This document shows, piece after piece, positions 7,215 through 15,465 of a stretch of 22,651 bases of DNA. The notes beneath the pieces were generated by a model that was not told the DNA's origin, searched no databases, and saw only the letters and a program-made list of their open reading frames with translations. Each line of letters begins with the position of its first letter. The first letter of the stretch is position 1. Both the position numbers and the translations under genes were made by a program. The stretch is from the NCBI GenBank assembly GCA_038138625.1, contig JAYQEA010000065.1, positions 1 to 22,651 on the forward strand, read 5' to 3'. Origin of the DNA: JAQXDR01 sp038138625 (GTDB lineage: Bacteria > Pseudomonadota > Alphaproteobacteria > Rhodobacterales > Rhodobacteraceae).

Positions 7215-8114
7215 ATGAATGAAACAGCTTCAAATCCGCTTCGCGGGCTTATGTGGATGGTGGCAGCGGGGCTATGCTTTGTCGCCGTTGCGGCATTGGT
7301 CAAATTTATGGACGGACGCGTACCGGCGGCTCAGGCTGCCTTTTTGCGGTATGTTTTGGGTCTTGGGTTTTTAATTCCGCTTTGGCCGCAGCTGCGCGCG
7401 CTGCGTCCAACCCGCCGGCAGTGGGGTTTGATCACGTTGCGGGGGGTGGCCCACACCTTGGGTGTTGTATGTTGGTTTTATGGCATGACATGGCTGCCCA
7501 TCGCCGAGGTGACCGCTATGGGTTATATTACGCCGATAGCAACAACCATTCTGGCGGTTGTCATTCTGGGCGAACGTCTCGCGGCGCGGCGCATTCTGGC
7601 GGTTCTGGTGGCCCTCGCAGGGGCGTTGATTATTCTCAGACCGGGGTTTCGCGAATTACAGCCGGGTCATTTTGCCATGATGGGCACGGCCATGTTCTTT
7701 GCTGCTGGATATCTAAGCGCCAAGATCCTGTCGGGCGAGTTCTCGGCGTCAATCGTTGTGGGTATGTTATCGATCACGGTGACAATCGGACTTGTGCCTT
7801 TGGCATATGCCGTTTGGCAACCGGTGCTGCCGATTGATTTGGTGATTTTGTTTGCTGTGGCCTGCTGTGCCACGGTTGGCCACTACTTTATGACCCGTGC
7901 TTTTGCTGCGGCTCCGGTTTCGGTCACTCAGCCTGCGACCTTTCTGCAATTGGTGTGGTCGGTCCTGTTGGGGATCTTTGTGTTTGGAGATGCCATCGAC
8001 ATGTATGTCATTGTCGGCGGCACTGTCATCGTTGCGGCGGTCAGCTTCATCAGCTGGCGCGAGGCGGTTTTGCGGCGCCGCGTAACCGCTTTGGTCCCAG
8101 AGACAAAGCTGTGA
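7215..8114 (+). CDS. DMT-superfamily (EamA domain) transporter
   Basis: The protein is an inner-membrane one of 299 aa with about ten hydrophobic segments in two EamA repeats, the usual size for drug/metabolite transporters. Seen are the first-repeat pattern FLRYVLGLGFLIPLWP, the RGVAHTLGVVCWFYGMTWLPIAEVTAMGYITPI stretch split over two helices, and the second-repeat QPATFLQLVWSVLLGIFVFGD near the C-terminus. The ATG at 7215 (MNETASNP) is preferred; the upstream in-frame ATG near 7173 would add a non-conserved leader. The substrate is unknown. It is divergent from prpE and shares its operator region. It is followed by a strong hairpin and then betB. Confidence 0.82.
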   Translation: MNETASNPLRGLMWMVAAGLCFVAVAALVKFMDGRVPAAQAAFLRYVLGLGFLIPLWPQLRALRPTRRQWGLITLRGVAHTLGVVCWFYGMTWLPIAEVTAMGYITPIATTILAVVILGERLAARRILAVLVALAGALIILRPGFRELQPGHFAMMGTAMFFAAGYLSAKILSGEFSASIVVGMLSITVTIGLVPLAYAVWQPVLPIDLVILFAVACCATVGHYFMTRAFAAAPVSVTQPATFLQLVWSVLLGIFVFGDAIDMYVIVGGTVIVAAVSFISWREAVLRRRVTALVPETKL

Positions 8115-8130
8115 ACGTAACGGCGGGAAT

Positions 8131-8154
8131 TGACGCGGGACGTTTCCCGCGTCA
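8131..8154 (+). terminator. Perfect 10-bp inverted repeat between the EamA gene and betB
   Basis: TGACGCGGGA (8131-8140) and TCCCGCGTCA (8145-8154) are exactly complementary around a CGTT loop, starting 17 nt after the EamA stop and ending 37 nt before the betB start. The stem is GC-rich like a terminator but has no T run after it. An operator for betB is the alternative. Confidence 0.4.
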
Positions 8155-8191
8155 TGCCTTGCGACAGTAGCTTTACGAGGGAGAGTCGCAC

Positions 8192-9646
8192 ATGCTCGAG
8201 ACGCAGCCCAAGGCCAGCCATTTTGTCGGTGGCGCCTACATGGAGGATCGCGACGGGGAAATCATTGATGTTATCTATCCCGCAACCGGAGAGATCATCG
8301 CCCGTGTTCACGAAGCAACCCCCGCCGTGCAAGAGGCTGCCATAGCCGCAGCGAAGGCGGCACAGGTGCAATGGGCCGCCATGAGCGGTACTGAACGTGG
8401 CCGCATCCTGCGTCGTGCCGCCGATATCATGCGCGATCGCAACCATGAGCTGTCGCAGCTAGAGACATTTGACACCGGCAAACCCTATCAGGAAACCAGC
8501 GTTGCCGACGCCACCTCGGGCGCGGATTCGCTGGAGTATTTCGGCGGCTTGGCGGCTTCCCTGACCGGAGAACATATCCAGCTGGGCGAGGATTGGGTCT
8601 ATACGAGACGCGAGCCTGTGGGCGTCTGTGTTGGAATCGGTGCGTGGAATTATCCAACCCAGATCGCCTGCTGGAAGGCCGCGCCAGCACTTGCTTGTGG
8701 TAACGCATCCATCTTCAAACCGTCTGAAGAAACTCCGTTATGTGCATTGAAAGTGGCTGAAATCCTCGTCGAGGCAGGATTGCCTCCTGGGCTTATGAAT
8801 GTGATCCAAGGCCGCGGCGCGGTTGGTGCGTCCTTGATCCGTGACCCGCGTGTGGACAAGGTGTCTCTGACAGGATCGGTGCCGACGGGGCGAAAAGTCT
8901 ATGCAGCTGCTGCCGAAGGTATCAAACATGTCACGATGGAGCTTGGTGGAAAGTCGCCTTTGGTGATCTTTGACGATGCCAACCTCGAAGACGCTGTCGG
9001 TGGCGCGATTTTGGCCAACTTTTATTCGTCAGGTCAGGTGTGTTCGAATGGAACGCGGGTGTTTGTGCACAAAGGCCTGCGCGAGGCCTTTGTGGCACGG
9101 CTGGCGGAGCGGCTAAAAGGTGTTGTGATGGGCGATCCTCAGGACCCATCTGTCAACTTTGGCCCTTTGGTCAGCGCGCGGCAAATGGACATCGTGCAAG
9201 GCTTTGTAGCTCAGGGTGTCAAAGAGGGCGCACGGCTGGTCTGCGGGGGGGATCGTATCGACCAACCGGGGTTCTGGATGCGACCGGCTGTTTTTGAAAA
9301 TGTCACGGACGACATGACCATTGCCCGTGACGAGATATTCGGCCCGGTTTTGTCTGTTCTAGAGTTTGATGACGAGGCAGATGTGATTGCGCGGGCCAAT
9401 GCGACCGAATTCGGGTTGGCGGCGGGCGTTTTTACCCGCGACATCAGTCGTGCGCATCGGGTGATTGCGCAGCTCAAGGCAGGCAGTTGCTTTATCAATT
9501 CCTACAATGACGCACCGGTCGAGGCCCCTTTTGGTGGATCCAAGCAGTCAGGCGTTGGGCGCGAGAATTCGAAGGCAGCGATAGAGCATTATTCTCAATT
9601 AAAGTCGGTTTATGTTCGTATGGGAGCCGTCGAGGCCCCGTTTTGA
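8192..9646 (+). CDS. betB: Betaine-aldehyde dehydrogenase
   Basis: This NAD(P)-dependent aldehyde dehydrogenase of 484 aa oxidises betaine aldehyde to glycine betaine. Aldehyde dehydrogenase residues are in place: Asn153 in WNYP, Lys176 in KPSEE, Glu250 in MELGGKSP and the nucleophile Cys284 in GQVCSNGTR. The opening (HFVGGAYMEDRDG), ETFDTGKPYQE and the C-terminal EAPFGGSKQSGVGREN...LKSVYVRMG are typical of BetB. The start is supported by GAGGGAGA upstream of ATG 8192. It lies upstream of betA on the same strand with a 223-bp spacer. No betI-type repressor or betC is next to it. Confidence 0.92.
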   Translation: MLETQPKASHFVGGAYMEDRDGEIIDVIYPATGEIIARVHEATPAVQEAAIAAAKAAQVQWAAMSGTERGRILRRAADIMRDRNHELSQLETFDTGKPYQETSVADATSGADSLEYFGGLAASLTGEHIQLGEDWVYTRREPVGVCVGIGAWNYPTQIACWKAAPALACGNASIFKPSEETPLCALKVAEILVEAGLPPGLMNVIQGRGAVGASLIRDPRVDKVSLTGSVPTGRKVYAAAAEGIKHVTMELGGKSPLVIFDDANLEDAVGGAILANFYSSGQVCSNGTRVFVHKGLREAFVARLAERLKGVVMGDPQDPSVNFGPLVSARQMDIVQGFVAQGVKEGARLVCGGDRIDQPGFWMRPAVFENVTDDMTIARDEIFGPVLSVLEFDDEADVIARANATEFGLAAGVFTRDISRAHRVIAQLKAGSCFINSYNDAPVEAPFGGSKQSGVGRENSKAAIEHYSQLKSVYVRMGAVEAPF

Positions 9647-9657
9647 TTGATCTACGG

Positions 9658-9791
9658 CGATAGTGGACGGGTGCGCTGTTGATGCACCTGTGCCTCTTTA
9701 TCGCTGGGGCGACGTGATTAAGATGAGGCGATCAAACTGTCGTATGGCGCAACCCTTGGTGCAAACATAAAGCTCGGCATTCGATAGTGGA
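9658..9791 (+). repeat. 10-bp direct repeat CGATAGTGGA in the betB-betA spacer
   Basis: CGATAGTGGA occurs at 9658-9667 and 9782-9791. The spacer 9647-9869 has no plausible gene. The repeats could be protein-binding sites for a betA promoter, or chance. Confidence 0.25.
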
Positions 9792-9869
9792 TGGGGCAGG
9801 CGGCCAAAGCGATCATACCAAGCTTAAACAGACCGCGTAGCCAAGCCGGTTTATATTAAGGAGATGACG

Positions 9870-11498
9870 ATGAAGGCGGATTATGTGATTGTTGGGGCGG
9901 GTTCTGCTGGCTGCACTGTGGCCTATCGCCTCGCCGAGGCAGGTCATTCCGTCATCGTGATTGAATTTGGGGGAACAGATGCTGGTCCCTTCATTCAGAT
10001 GCCCGGCGCCTTGAGCTACCCGATGAATATGTCGCGGTATGACTGGGGGTACCAATCTGATCCCGAACCTCACCTCGGGGGGCGTCGCATTGTCTGCCCG
10101 CGTGGCAAAGTGATCGGTGGCTCGTCGTCGATCAACGGAATGATTTATGTCCGTGGTCATGCGCTGGACTACGACCACTGGCGGGATCAGGGGGCCAGCG
10201 GATGGGGCTATGCGGACGTCTTGCCGTATTTCAAACGCATGGAGCATTGGTCGGGTACGGAATCCGGCTGGCGCGGACATGACGGTCCACTGCGCGTGAC
10301 GCGGGCTGCGGCGGAAAATCCTTTAATGCGGGCCTTTATCGATGCGGGCGGGCAGGCAGGTTACCCCATCACCCAAGATTATAATGGCCATCAACAGGAA
10401 GGGTTCGGTCATTTTGATATGACTGTTCATCGTGGCGCGCGGTATTCGGCGGCCAAGGCCTATTTGCGACCTGCCCAGAAACTGGGTGTGCGGCTGGTGC
10501 GTGGGCTGGCCCACCGCGTGGTGATAAAAGAGGGGCGCGCCGTTGGGGTTGATCTAGGAGACCGTGTGATCCACGCAAATCACGAGGTGATCCTCGCCGC
10601 ATCTTCCATCAATTCACCGAAATTGCTGATGTTATCCGGCATTGGACCCGCAGACCATTTGCGATCTCACGGTATTTCCGTGCTGGCGGATCGTCCGGGC
10701 GTTGGTCAAAACCTGCAAGATCACCTTGAGCTCTATATCCAAAAAGAGGCAACTCAGCCGGTCAGCTTGTATTCATACTGGAACCCGCTTGGCAAAGCCT
10801 ATGTCGGTGCGCGGTGGATGTTTACGCGGACTGGACCAGGAGCGTCTAACCAGTTTGAATCCTGCGCCTTTTTACGCAGTCGTGCGGGTGTGCAATATCC
10901 AGACATTCAGTACCATTTTCTGCCCTTGGCTGTGCGTTACGATGGGAAAACGGCAGCCCCCGGTCATGGCTTTCAGGCGCATGTAGGTCCGATGCGCAGT
11001 CCGTCCCGCGGTGCTGTAACCTTGCGTTCGTCTGATCCGGCCGAAGCCCCGTCTATCCTGTTCAACTACATGTCTGATCCGCAGGACTGGGAGGATTTCC
11101 GCACCTGTATTCGAATGACCCGCGAAATTTTTGACCAAAAAGCCTTTGCACCCTATGCGGGGGCAGAAATTCAACCCGGGGCACAGGCACAATCCGACGA
11201 GGCGCTGGATGATTTTATCCGCGAACATGTCGAAAGCGCTTACCACCCCTGCGGCACCTGCAAAATGGGGCACGCTGATGATCCCATGGCCGTGGTAGAT
11301 TCCCAAGGCCGCGTGATCGGGGCAGAGGCCCTGCGCGTGGTCGACAGCTCGGTTTTTCCGCGGATCACAAACGGCAATCTGAACGCGCCGTCGATCATGA
11401 CGGGCGAAAAAATGTCCGATCATATCCTGGGCCGTCAACTGCCGCCTTCCAATGACGTGCCTTGGGTCCATCCGGAGTGGGAGACCTTACAGCGCTGA
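9870..11498 (+). CDS. betA: Choline dehydrogenase (GMC oxidoreductase)
   Basis: This FAD enzyme of 542 aa oxidises choline to betaine aldehyde. It has the N-terminal dinucleotide motif VGAGSAG, the GMC signature region GKVIGGSSSINGMIYVRGH, the second signature ASSINSPKLLMLSGIGP, and the active-site His in YHPCGTCKMG (about 459), followed by GNLNAPSIMTGEKMSD. The start is ATG 9870 because AAGGAG at 9858-9863 touches the alternative ATG at 9864 and is correctly spaced, 6 nt, only from 9870. It works with the betB product upstream to make glycine betaine for osmoprotection or catabolism. Confidence 0.92.
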   Translation: MKADYVIVGAGSAGCTVAYRLAEAGHSVIVIEFGGTDAGPFIQMPGALSYPMNMSRYDWGYQSDPEPHLGGRRIVCPRGKVIGGSSSINGMIYVRGHALDYDHWRDQGASGWGYADVLPYFKRMEHWSGTESGWRGHDGPLRVTRAAAENPLMRAFIDAGGQAGYPITQDYNGHQQEGFGHFDMTVHRGARYSAAKAYLRPAQKLGVRLVRGLAHRVVIKEGRAVGVDLGDRVIHANHEVILAASSINSPKLLMLSGIGPADHLRSHGISVLADRPGVGQNLQDHLELYIQKEATQPVSLYSYWNPLGKAYVGARWMFTRTGPGASNQFESCAFLRSRAGVQYPDIQYHFLPLAVRYDGKTAAPGHGFQAHVGPMRSPSRGAVTLRSSDPAEAPSILFNYMSDPQDWEDFRTCIRMTREIFDQKAFAPYAGAEIQPGAQAQSDEALDDFIREHVESAYHPCGTCKMGHADDPMAVVDSQGRVIGAEALRVVDSSVFPRITNGNLNAPSIMTGEKMSDHILGRQLPPSNDVPWVHPEWETLQR

Positions 11499-11505
11499 GA
11501 CGCTG

Positions 11506-11570
11506 TTAACCTTCGTTAATATTTAACTTGTTGGCGTGGGCGACGTTAACTATTTCTTAACTAATGTTAA
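11506..11570. promoter_or_regulatory. TTAA-rich region with a full CtrA-type site (TTAA-N7-TTAA)
   Basis: Six TTAA words lie at 11506, 11516, 11523, 11546, 11557 and 11567. The pair at 11546-11549 and 11557-11560 is separated by exactly 7 bp and so matches the alphaproteobacterial CtrA consensus. The site ends 3 nt before the ATG of the nuclease gene. The region is strongly AT-rich compared with the neighbourhood and also serves as the spacer after betA. CtrA control is inferred from the motif alone. Confidence 0.42.
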
Positions 11571-12211
11571 GATTATTTTACGTCGTCGTTTGTTCGCTAT
11601 TTTTGATGTCCGCTGCCGTAACTTCGGATATTTACGGGGCCGCTGTTGTTATAGATGGTGACACAGTCATTGTCGGAGACACTAAAATCAGGCTTCATGG
11701 AATCGACGCGCCTGAAATGTCTCAGACCTGTGTAGTGGGGGGTGGTCGCGAATACGCCTGCGGCAGACATGCGGCCCGCGTATTGCGGACAATGACAGCT
11801 GGCCGAATTGTGAGTTGCACACCAAAAGGGCGAAGCTATGACAGGATTGTCGCACGATGTCTGGTTGACGGTCACGATGTGGGTGAACGCGTGGTCTCGC
11901 AGGGGTGGGCCATCGCCGCATTGGGATATGGCGTTGACTACTCGGTAAGCCAGGAAAATGCGCGTGCCAACAATTTCGGTTTGCACCAGTCGCATTTTAT
12001 GGAACCTGCTGCGTTCCGCTCGTATGCTCCTGATACCCAAACATCAAAAGACTGCGTACTCAAAGGCAATATTTCTAAAAACGGACGGATATATCACGCG
12101 CCCGGTCAAATCTGGTACGATCGAACCAAAATTACTCCCGGTTGGGGCGAGCGGTGGTTTTGCAGTCGGGCTCAGGCTGAGGCCGCCGGTTTTCGGGCGG
12201 CCAGACGTTAA
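11564..12211 (+). CDS. Secreted thermonuclease-like (SNase) protein with C-terminal sunset-type domain
   Basis: The protein of 215 aa has an N-terminal hydrophobic segment (LFYVVVCSLFLMSAAV) that looks like a signal peptide. The SNase fold is marked by VIDGDTVIV (D31), IRLHGIDAPE (R43, D48, E51) and SYDRIVARC (R94), which match the calcium and catalytic positions of staphylococcal nuclease. From C164 to the end, KGNISKNGRIYHAPGQIWYDRT...GERWFCSRAQAEAAGFR resembles the small domain that follows SNase modules in many bacteria (called sunset, from memory). It probably degrades nucleic acid in the periplasm or outside. There is no clear ribosome-binding site before ATG 11564. A downstream ATG at 11606 would lose the signal peptide. 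Confidence 0.82.
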   Translation: MLRLFYVVVCSLFLMSAAVTSDIYGAAVVIDGDTVIVGDTKIRLHGIDAPEMSQTCVVGGGREYACGRHAARVLRTMTAGRIVSCTPKGRSYDRIVARCLVDGHDVGERVVSQGWAIAALGYGVDYSVSQENARANNFGLHQSHFMEPAAFRSYAPDTQTSKDCVLKGNISKNGRIYHAPGQIWYDRTKITPGWGERWFCSRAQAEAAGFRAARR

Positions 12212-12308
12212 CCGTTTGACCTGGCAATAATGATTTCAAACTGGCAGGTCATGTGAATGTAGACACGGATCATTGGCTGTAGGCGCATAAGCATCATTGA
12301 AACGAAAA

Positions 12309-12340
12309 CGGGCTGGCAAAGGAATACCCTTGCCAGCCCG
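12309..12340 (-). terminator. Intrinsic terminator of sodB
   Basis: An 11-bp perfect stem, CGGGCTGGCAA (12309-12319) with TTGCCAGCCCG (12330-12340), is followed on the minus strand by TTTTCGTTTC. It lies about 30 nt past the sodB stop and has the classic form of a Rho-independent terminator. It may also stop transcription from the nuclease gene on the plus strand, though with a poorer tail. Confidence 0.85.
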
Positions 12341-12369
12341 CTCGTTCCCGTTACGGTCACGGAAATGGG

Positions 12370-12969
12370 TTACAGACGTCCAGCGACGTTTTCCCAGTTC
12401 ACCAGATTGTCGAGAAAGTTCGACAGATAGGCAGGACGCTTATTGCGGAAATCGATGTAGTAGGAATGTTCCCAAACATCACAGCCCAACAGAGCGGTCT
12501 GGCCAAAGCACAACGGGTTCACACCGTTTTCGGTCTTGGTGACCTTAAGGCTGCCGTCTGTGTCCTTGACCAACCAGCACCAGCCTGCGCCGAACTGGCC
12601 GGCACCCGCAGCTGAGAATTCTGATTTAAACGCATCGACAGAGCCGAAGCTTTCTGTCAGGGCCTGTTCCAGCGCACCGGGCATGCCCGCATCACCTGGT
12701 CCCATCATTTCCCAGAATTGCATATGGTTCCAATGCTGGCTGGCGTTGTTGAAAATGCCATTTTGCGCAACAGCACCAGCTTGATATGTTCCGGTGATGA
12801 TGTCTTCGAGCGATTTGTCGGCCCACTCGGTGCCCTCGATCAATTTATTGCCATTCACAACATAGGCATTGTGGTGAATGTCATGATGGAATTCCATCGT
12901 TTCTTGGCTCATGCCTTTACCGGCAAGTGCGTCGTGGGCATAGGGCAGATCGGGAAGTTCGAATGCCAT
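12370..12969 (-). CDS. sodB: Superoxide dismutase, Fe/Mn family
   Basis: The cytoplasmic enzyme of 199 aa dismutates superoxide to oxygen and peroxide. Metal ligands are visible: H28 in EFHHDIHH, H82 in HWNH, D164 and H168 in DVWEHSYYIDFRN. The opening MAFELPDLPYAHDAL and the Q78-H-W-N region match the iron-type SodB of alphaproteobacteria, though metal choice cannot be settled from sequence. A purine-rich GGGGGA lies upstream of ATG 12969. It lies last in a run of minus-strand genes, 82 bp after the DUF1289 gene, and probably has its own promoter in that spacer. Confidence 0.95.
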   Translation of the reverse strand: MAFELPDLPYAHDALAGKGMSQETMEFHHDIHHNAYVVNGNKLIEGTEWADKSLEDIITGTYQAGAVAQNGIFNNASQHWNHMQFWEMMGPGDAGMPGALEQALTESFGSVDAFKSEFSAAGAGQFGAGWCWLVKDTDGSLKVTKTENGVNPLCFGQTALLGCDVWEHSYYIDFRNKRPAYLSNFLDNLVNWENVAGRL

Positions 12970-13051
12970 GGGATCAGTCCCCCTTTTTTAACATGTGGTC
13001 CTGACGGTGTAGGTGTGGCGAAACACTCGGCGCGTCAAGCGATTTTCGCGA

Positions 13052-13297
13052 TTAGTCGGACTTGCTGTTGTGTTTGAGGCGCGCTGCGCGACCGCCGCGC
13101 CTGCGAAAGAGCTTAGATTTACGGTCCGGCAGATCCTGCATAATGGCGCGCCGGTCTTCGGCTGACATGCGTGACCAGCGTCCAATTTCGTCCAAGCTGC
13201 GCAGGCACCCTGTGCAGATACGCGCCTCGGGGTGGACCACGCAGATCTTAACGCAGGGGCTTTCAACTTCAGTGCGGCTCCAGATGGAATCAGTCAT
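13052..13297 (-). CDS. DUF1289 domain-containing protein
   Basis: The protein has 81 aa. Four Cys residues (C15, C19, C28, C31) in SPCVKICVVHPEARICTGCLRSLDEI, followed by WSRMSAEDRRAIM, are the DUF1289 pattern, probably a small metal-binding module. The tail is Arg/Lys-rich (RRRGGRAARLKHNSK), which may bind nucleic acid. Its ATG overlaps the end of ruvX by 8 nt (ATGACTGA), so the two are translationally linked. The function of the family is not established. Confidence 0.85.
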   Translation of the reverse strand: MTDSIWSRTEVESPCVKICVVHPEARICTGCLRSLDEIGRWSRMSAEDRRAIMQDLPDRKSKLFRRRGGRAARLKHNSKSD

Positions 13298-13775
13298 TCG
13301 CGGTATCTTTCAAATGGCGCAATCGATCCAATGCACCCTGCAATATGTATGCCGCAGCCACATGGTCGATCACCTCAGAGCGACGCTTTCGCGACGTATC
13401 CGCCTCGAGCAGTGCCCGCTCTGCGGCGACTGTGGACAAACGTTCATCCCAAAAGGTCAACGGTCCGTCAAAAAAGGAGCCAAAATTCCGCGCAAATGCG
13501 CGCGTTGACTGGCAGCGTGGTCCTTCGGATCCGTCCATGTTGCGGGGCAGGCCAAGCACCAGTCCGTCGATCTGTCGTGTGGCCAGAAGGTCACGAAGCG
13601 CAACGGCGTCTAGGGTAAACTTTTTACGTCGGATCGTATGCCATGGTGTTGCAACCGAGCGTAGTCCATCCGATATTGCAACCCCGATCGTGCGGGTGCC
13701 AAGATCAAGACCGGCTAAAGATCCGTGGTCAGGCAAGGCCGCAGCAAATTCAGATATATCGTCAAAAAGCGTCAT
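13290..13775 (-). CDS. ruvX: Putative pre-16S rRNA nuclease / Holliday junction resolvase-like YqgF
   Basis: The protein has 161 aa with an RNase H-like fold: LDLGTRTIGVAISD (Asp at about 24), LVLGLPRNMDGSEGPRCQSTRAFA, FWDERLSTVAAERALLE (Glu) and VIDHVAAAYILQGALD (Asp). Members mature the 5' end of 16S rRNA and are also annotated as Holliday junction resolvases. The ATG at 13775 (MTLFDDI) is chosen by family habit; there is no good ribosome-binding site, and a TTG 24 nt upstream is possible. The start codon and 5' region lie in a tandem repeat next to the N gap. Confidence 0.9.
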   Translation of the reverse strand: MTLFDDISEFAAALPDHGSLAGLDLGTRTIGVAISDGLRSVATPWHTIRRKKFTLDAVALRDLLATRQIDGLVLGLPRNMDGSEGPRCQSTRAFARNFGSFFDGPLTFWDERLSTVAAERALLEADTSRKRRSEVIDHVAAAYILQGALDRLRHLKDTAND

Positions 13776-13917
13776 GTGGAGGGCTTCTGTCGGCGCCAAA
13801 GGTTGAAATGGCTGTGGATAGCAAGACGGGGCCTGTGACNNNNNNNNNNCGTCATGTGGAGGGTTTCCGTCGGCGCCAAAGATGGAAGGCTGTTGATAAC
13901 AATACGGGGCTTGTGAC
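13770..13917. repeat. Imperfect tandem repeat (two ~70-bp copies) across the N gap at the ruvX start
   Basis: Copy 1 (13770-13839, 70 bp) and copy 2 (13850-13917, 68 bp) align with 8 mismatches and one 2-bp gap. Both begin with CGTCATGTGGAGGG and share GTCGGCGCCAAAG. On the minus strand each copy carries an ATGACG matching the ruvX start. More copies may be hidden in the gap between them. Confidence 0.8.
13840..13849. other. Assembly gap (10 Ns)
   Basis: Ten Ns lie exactly between the two repeat copies. The true length of the missing sequence is unknown; ten may be a placeholder. The rest of the ruvX-ccmI spacer (13918-14022) shows no gene. Confidence 0.95.
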
Positions 13918-14022
13918 CTGCCACAGCCAGAGGTTCAGGGCGTCAAACATCATCCAAATCTTTGCGTCAATGCGACACGTTCTTTGACGGGATGTTTGCA
14001 GCCGATTTCTGAGATTTCACGA

Positions 14023-15276
14023 TCATTGCACAATTTCCGCCGACTGGCCTGCGGTGTAAAGTGTGCGCAAGGCAGCGTCATTGCCATCAAAGACCTGCCG
14101 TGCCTCGCGATAGACTGCCTGTGCGGCAACGCGATCGCCTAAAACGCCATAGGCACGGATCAGCCGTGCCCAATCATCAACCGGTCCCCCTTCGCTGGCC
14201 AACCTGTCTGACAATTGCGAGACCATGCCTTGGATCATGGAAACCCGTTCTTCTGCGCTCATGTTTTGTGCCGCCTCTATATCTTCGGCAGAAGGGCCGC
14301 GGATTGGTTCGGATTCGGCAGGCAGTTGATAGCGGTTTTGCCCTGCCAACCAGGCCAGCTCCTCGATCTGATCGCGAATAGCCGGAACCCAGGGCGCTTC
14401 GGGAGGACTTGATTCAAGCAAGCTCCGCCAAATTTGAAAGCCGCGATCGGGTCGGCCGGTTTGGGCAAACATTTGACCGATATAATACTGCGCCAGTCCA
14501 TTGCGTCCGTCCATCTCAAGCGCTGCGCGCAGTGCGTTTTCTGCTTCTGGCGATACATACCCACTGGCTGCCTGAACCATCAAATCGGCCAAAACTGCGT
14601 GGTCCTGCGCGATGGCGTTGGCCCCCAAGAGTGCGATCACTTTTTCTTGCGCCTTATAGGCGGCAGCGTAGTTACCTAGTGCCGCTTCACTGCGGACCAA
14701 GAATTGATGTCCTCGCAGATCATCCGGGCGCTCGGCAACCACGGTGCGCAATTGCTCGACCATCGCGACGTAATCTTCCGGCAGGGTCGTCGGTTGTGCA
14801 GGTCTTTGATTTGCCTCAACGAAGGCCTGATTGGGTCGGTTTTCAAGGGCTTCGGCAGCAAGCAACTTGCGCAGATCAAGCGGAAAATCAGCAAATCCCG
14901 GCGCTCCGAGTGTTGAGTAAGCCCAAAAACTTCCGAAAAATGCGAACACCGCAATCAATGCTGCCACGATAACCCCGTTTTTGCGGGAGGTTTCGACCGT
15001 GCTGACCGGTTTTGCCCTGTCGGCCGCCAACATCCTGCGGGCAACTTCGGTGCGCAAACGCTCGGTCTCTTCCGGGGGAACGATTCCTCGCAGGGCATCG
15101 CGCTCGATTTCTTTCAACTGATCTCTGTAGACGCGGATATCGTAAACCGACGCAGGCTGCGCGTCCCGTGCGCCTGAGATAAGGGATCGCGCCAAAACTG
15201 CCACCACGAGGGTTACCAGCACAAACGCACTCATTAAAAAGGATGTTGAGCCAAAAGAGGCAAGCCATTGTGTCAC
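14023..15276 (-). CDS. ccmI: Cytochrome c biogenesis protein CcmI
   Basis: The membrane protein has 417 aa. An N-terminal helix (FLMSAFVLVTLVVAVLARSL) is followed by a cytoplasmic loop with VYDIRVYRDQLKEIERDALRGI and RRMLAADR, a second helix (GVIVAALIAVFAFFGSFWAY), and a periplasmic TPR region (DDLRGHQFLVRSEAALGNYAAAYKAQEKVI, NGLAQYYIGQMFAQTGRPDRGFQIW). CcmI holds apocytochrome c for haem attachment in the Ccm system I pathway. The GTG at 15276 is preferred: AAAGG lies about 9-10 nt upstream, and starting further up (15366) would add 30 residues with no family look. It is divergent from soxB. Other ccm genes are not in the window. Confidence 0.88.
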   Translation of the reverse strand: MTQWLASFGSTSFLMSAFVLVTLVVAVLARSLISGARDAQPASVYDIRVYRDQLKEIERDALRGIVPPEETERLRTEVARRMLAADRAKPVSTVETSRKNGVIVAALIAVFAFFGSFWAYSTLGAPGFADFPLDLRKLLAAEALENRPNQAFVEANQRPAQPTTLPEDYVAMVEQLRTVVAERPDDLRGHQFLVRSEAALGNYAAAYKAQEKVIALLGANAIAQDHAVLADLMVQAASGYVSPEAENALRAALEMDGRNGLAQYYIGQMFAQTGRPDRGFQIWRSLLESSPPEAPWVPAIRDQIEELAWLAGQNRYQLPAESEPIRGPSAEDIEAAQNMSAEERVSMIQGMVSQLSDRLASEGGPVDDWARLIRAYGVLGDRVAAQAVYREARQVFDGNDAALRTLYTAGQSAEIVQ

Positions 15277-15465
15277 GCGCCAATACCTTTCTGTCGCGAT
15301 GCCTGTGTTTGATCTATCCCGAGATGATGCACAAAAAAAGGCCCAGGGTCGACAAAGCGTGGTCATGTCGCAAGAAGGTGCCCAAATGACGGTTGCAAAC
15401 GACGCAAAATGACGTTGAACAGCCTATGAAGAGCTAGTCCACCGCTGTCTGGGAATCGTGTCGCT

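Noticed and set aside
9647..9869. Possible tRNA or small gene in the betB-betA spacer
   Set aside because: No cloverleaf-forming segments or T-loop sequence were found by eye and no frame of useful length is present.
13643..13987. Plus-strand frame running through the Ns
   Set aside because: It crosses the assembly gap, is antisense to ruvX and has no domain.
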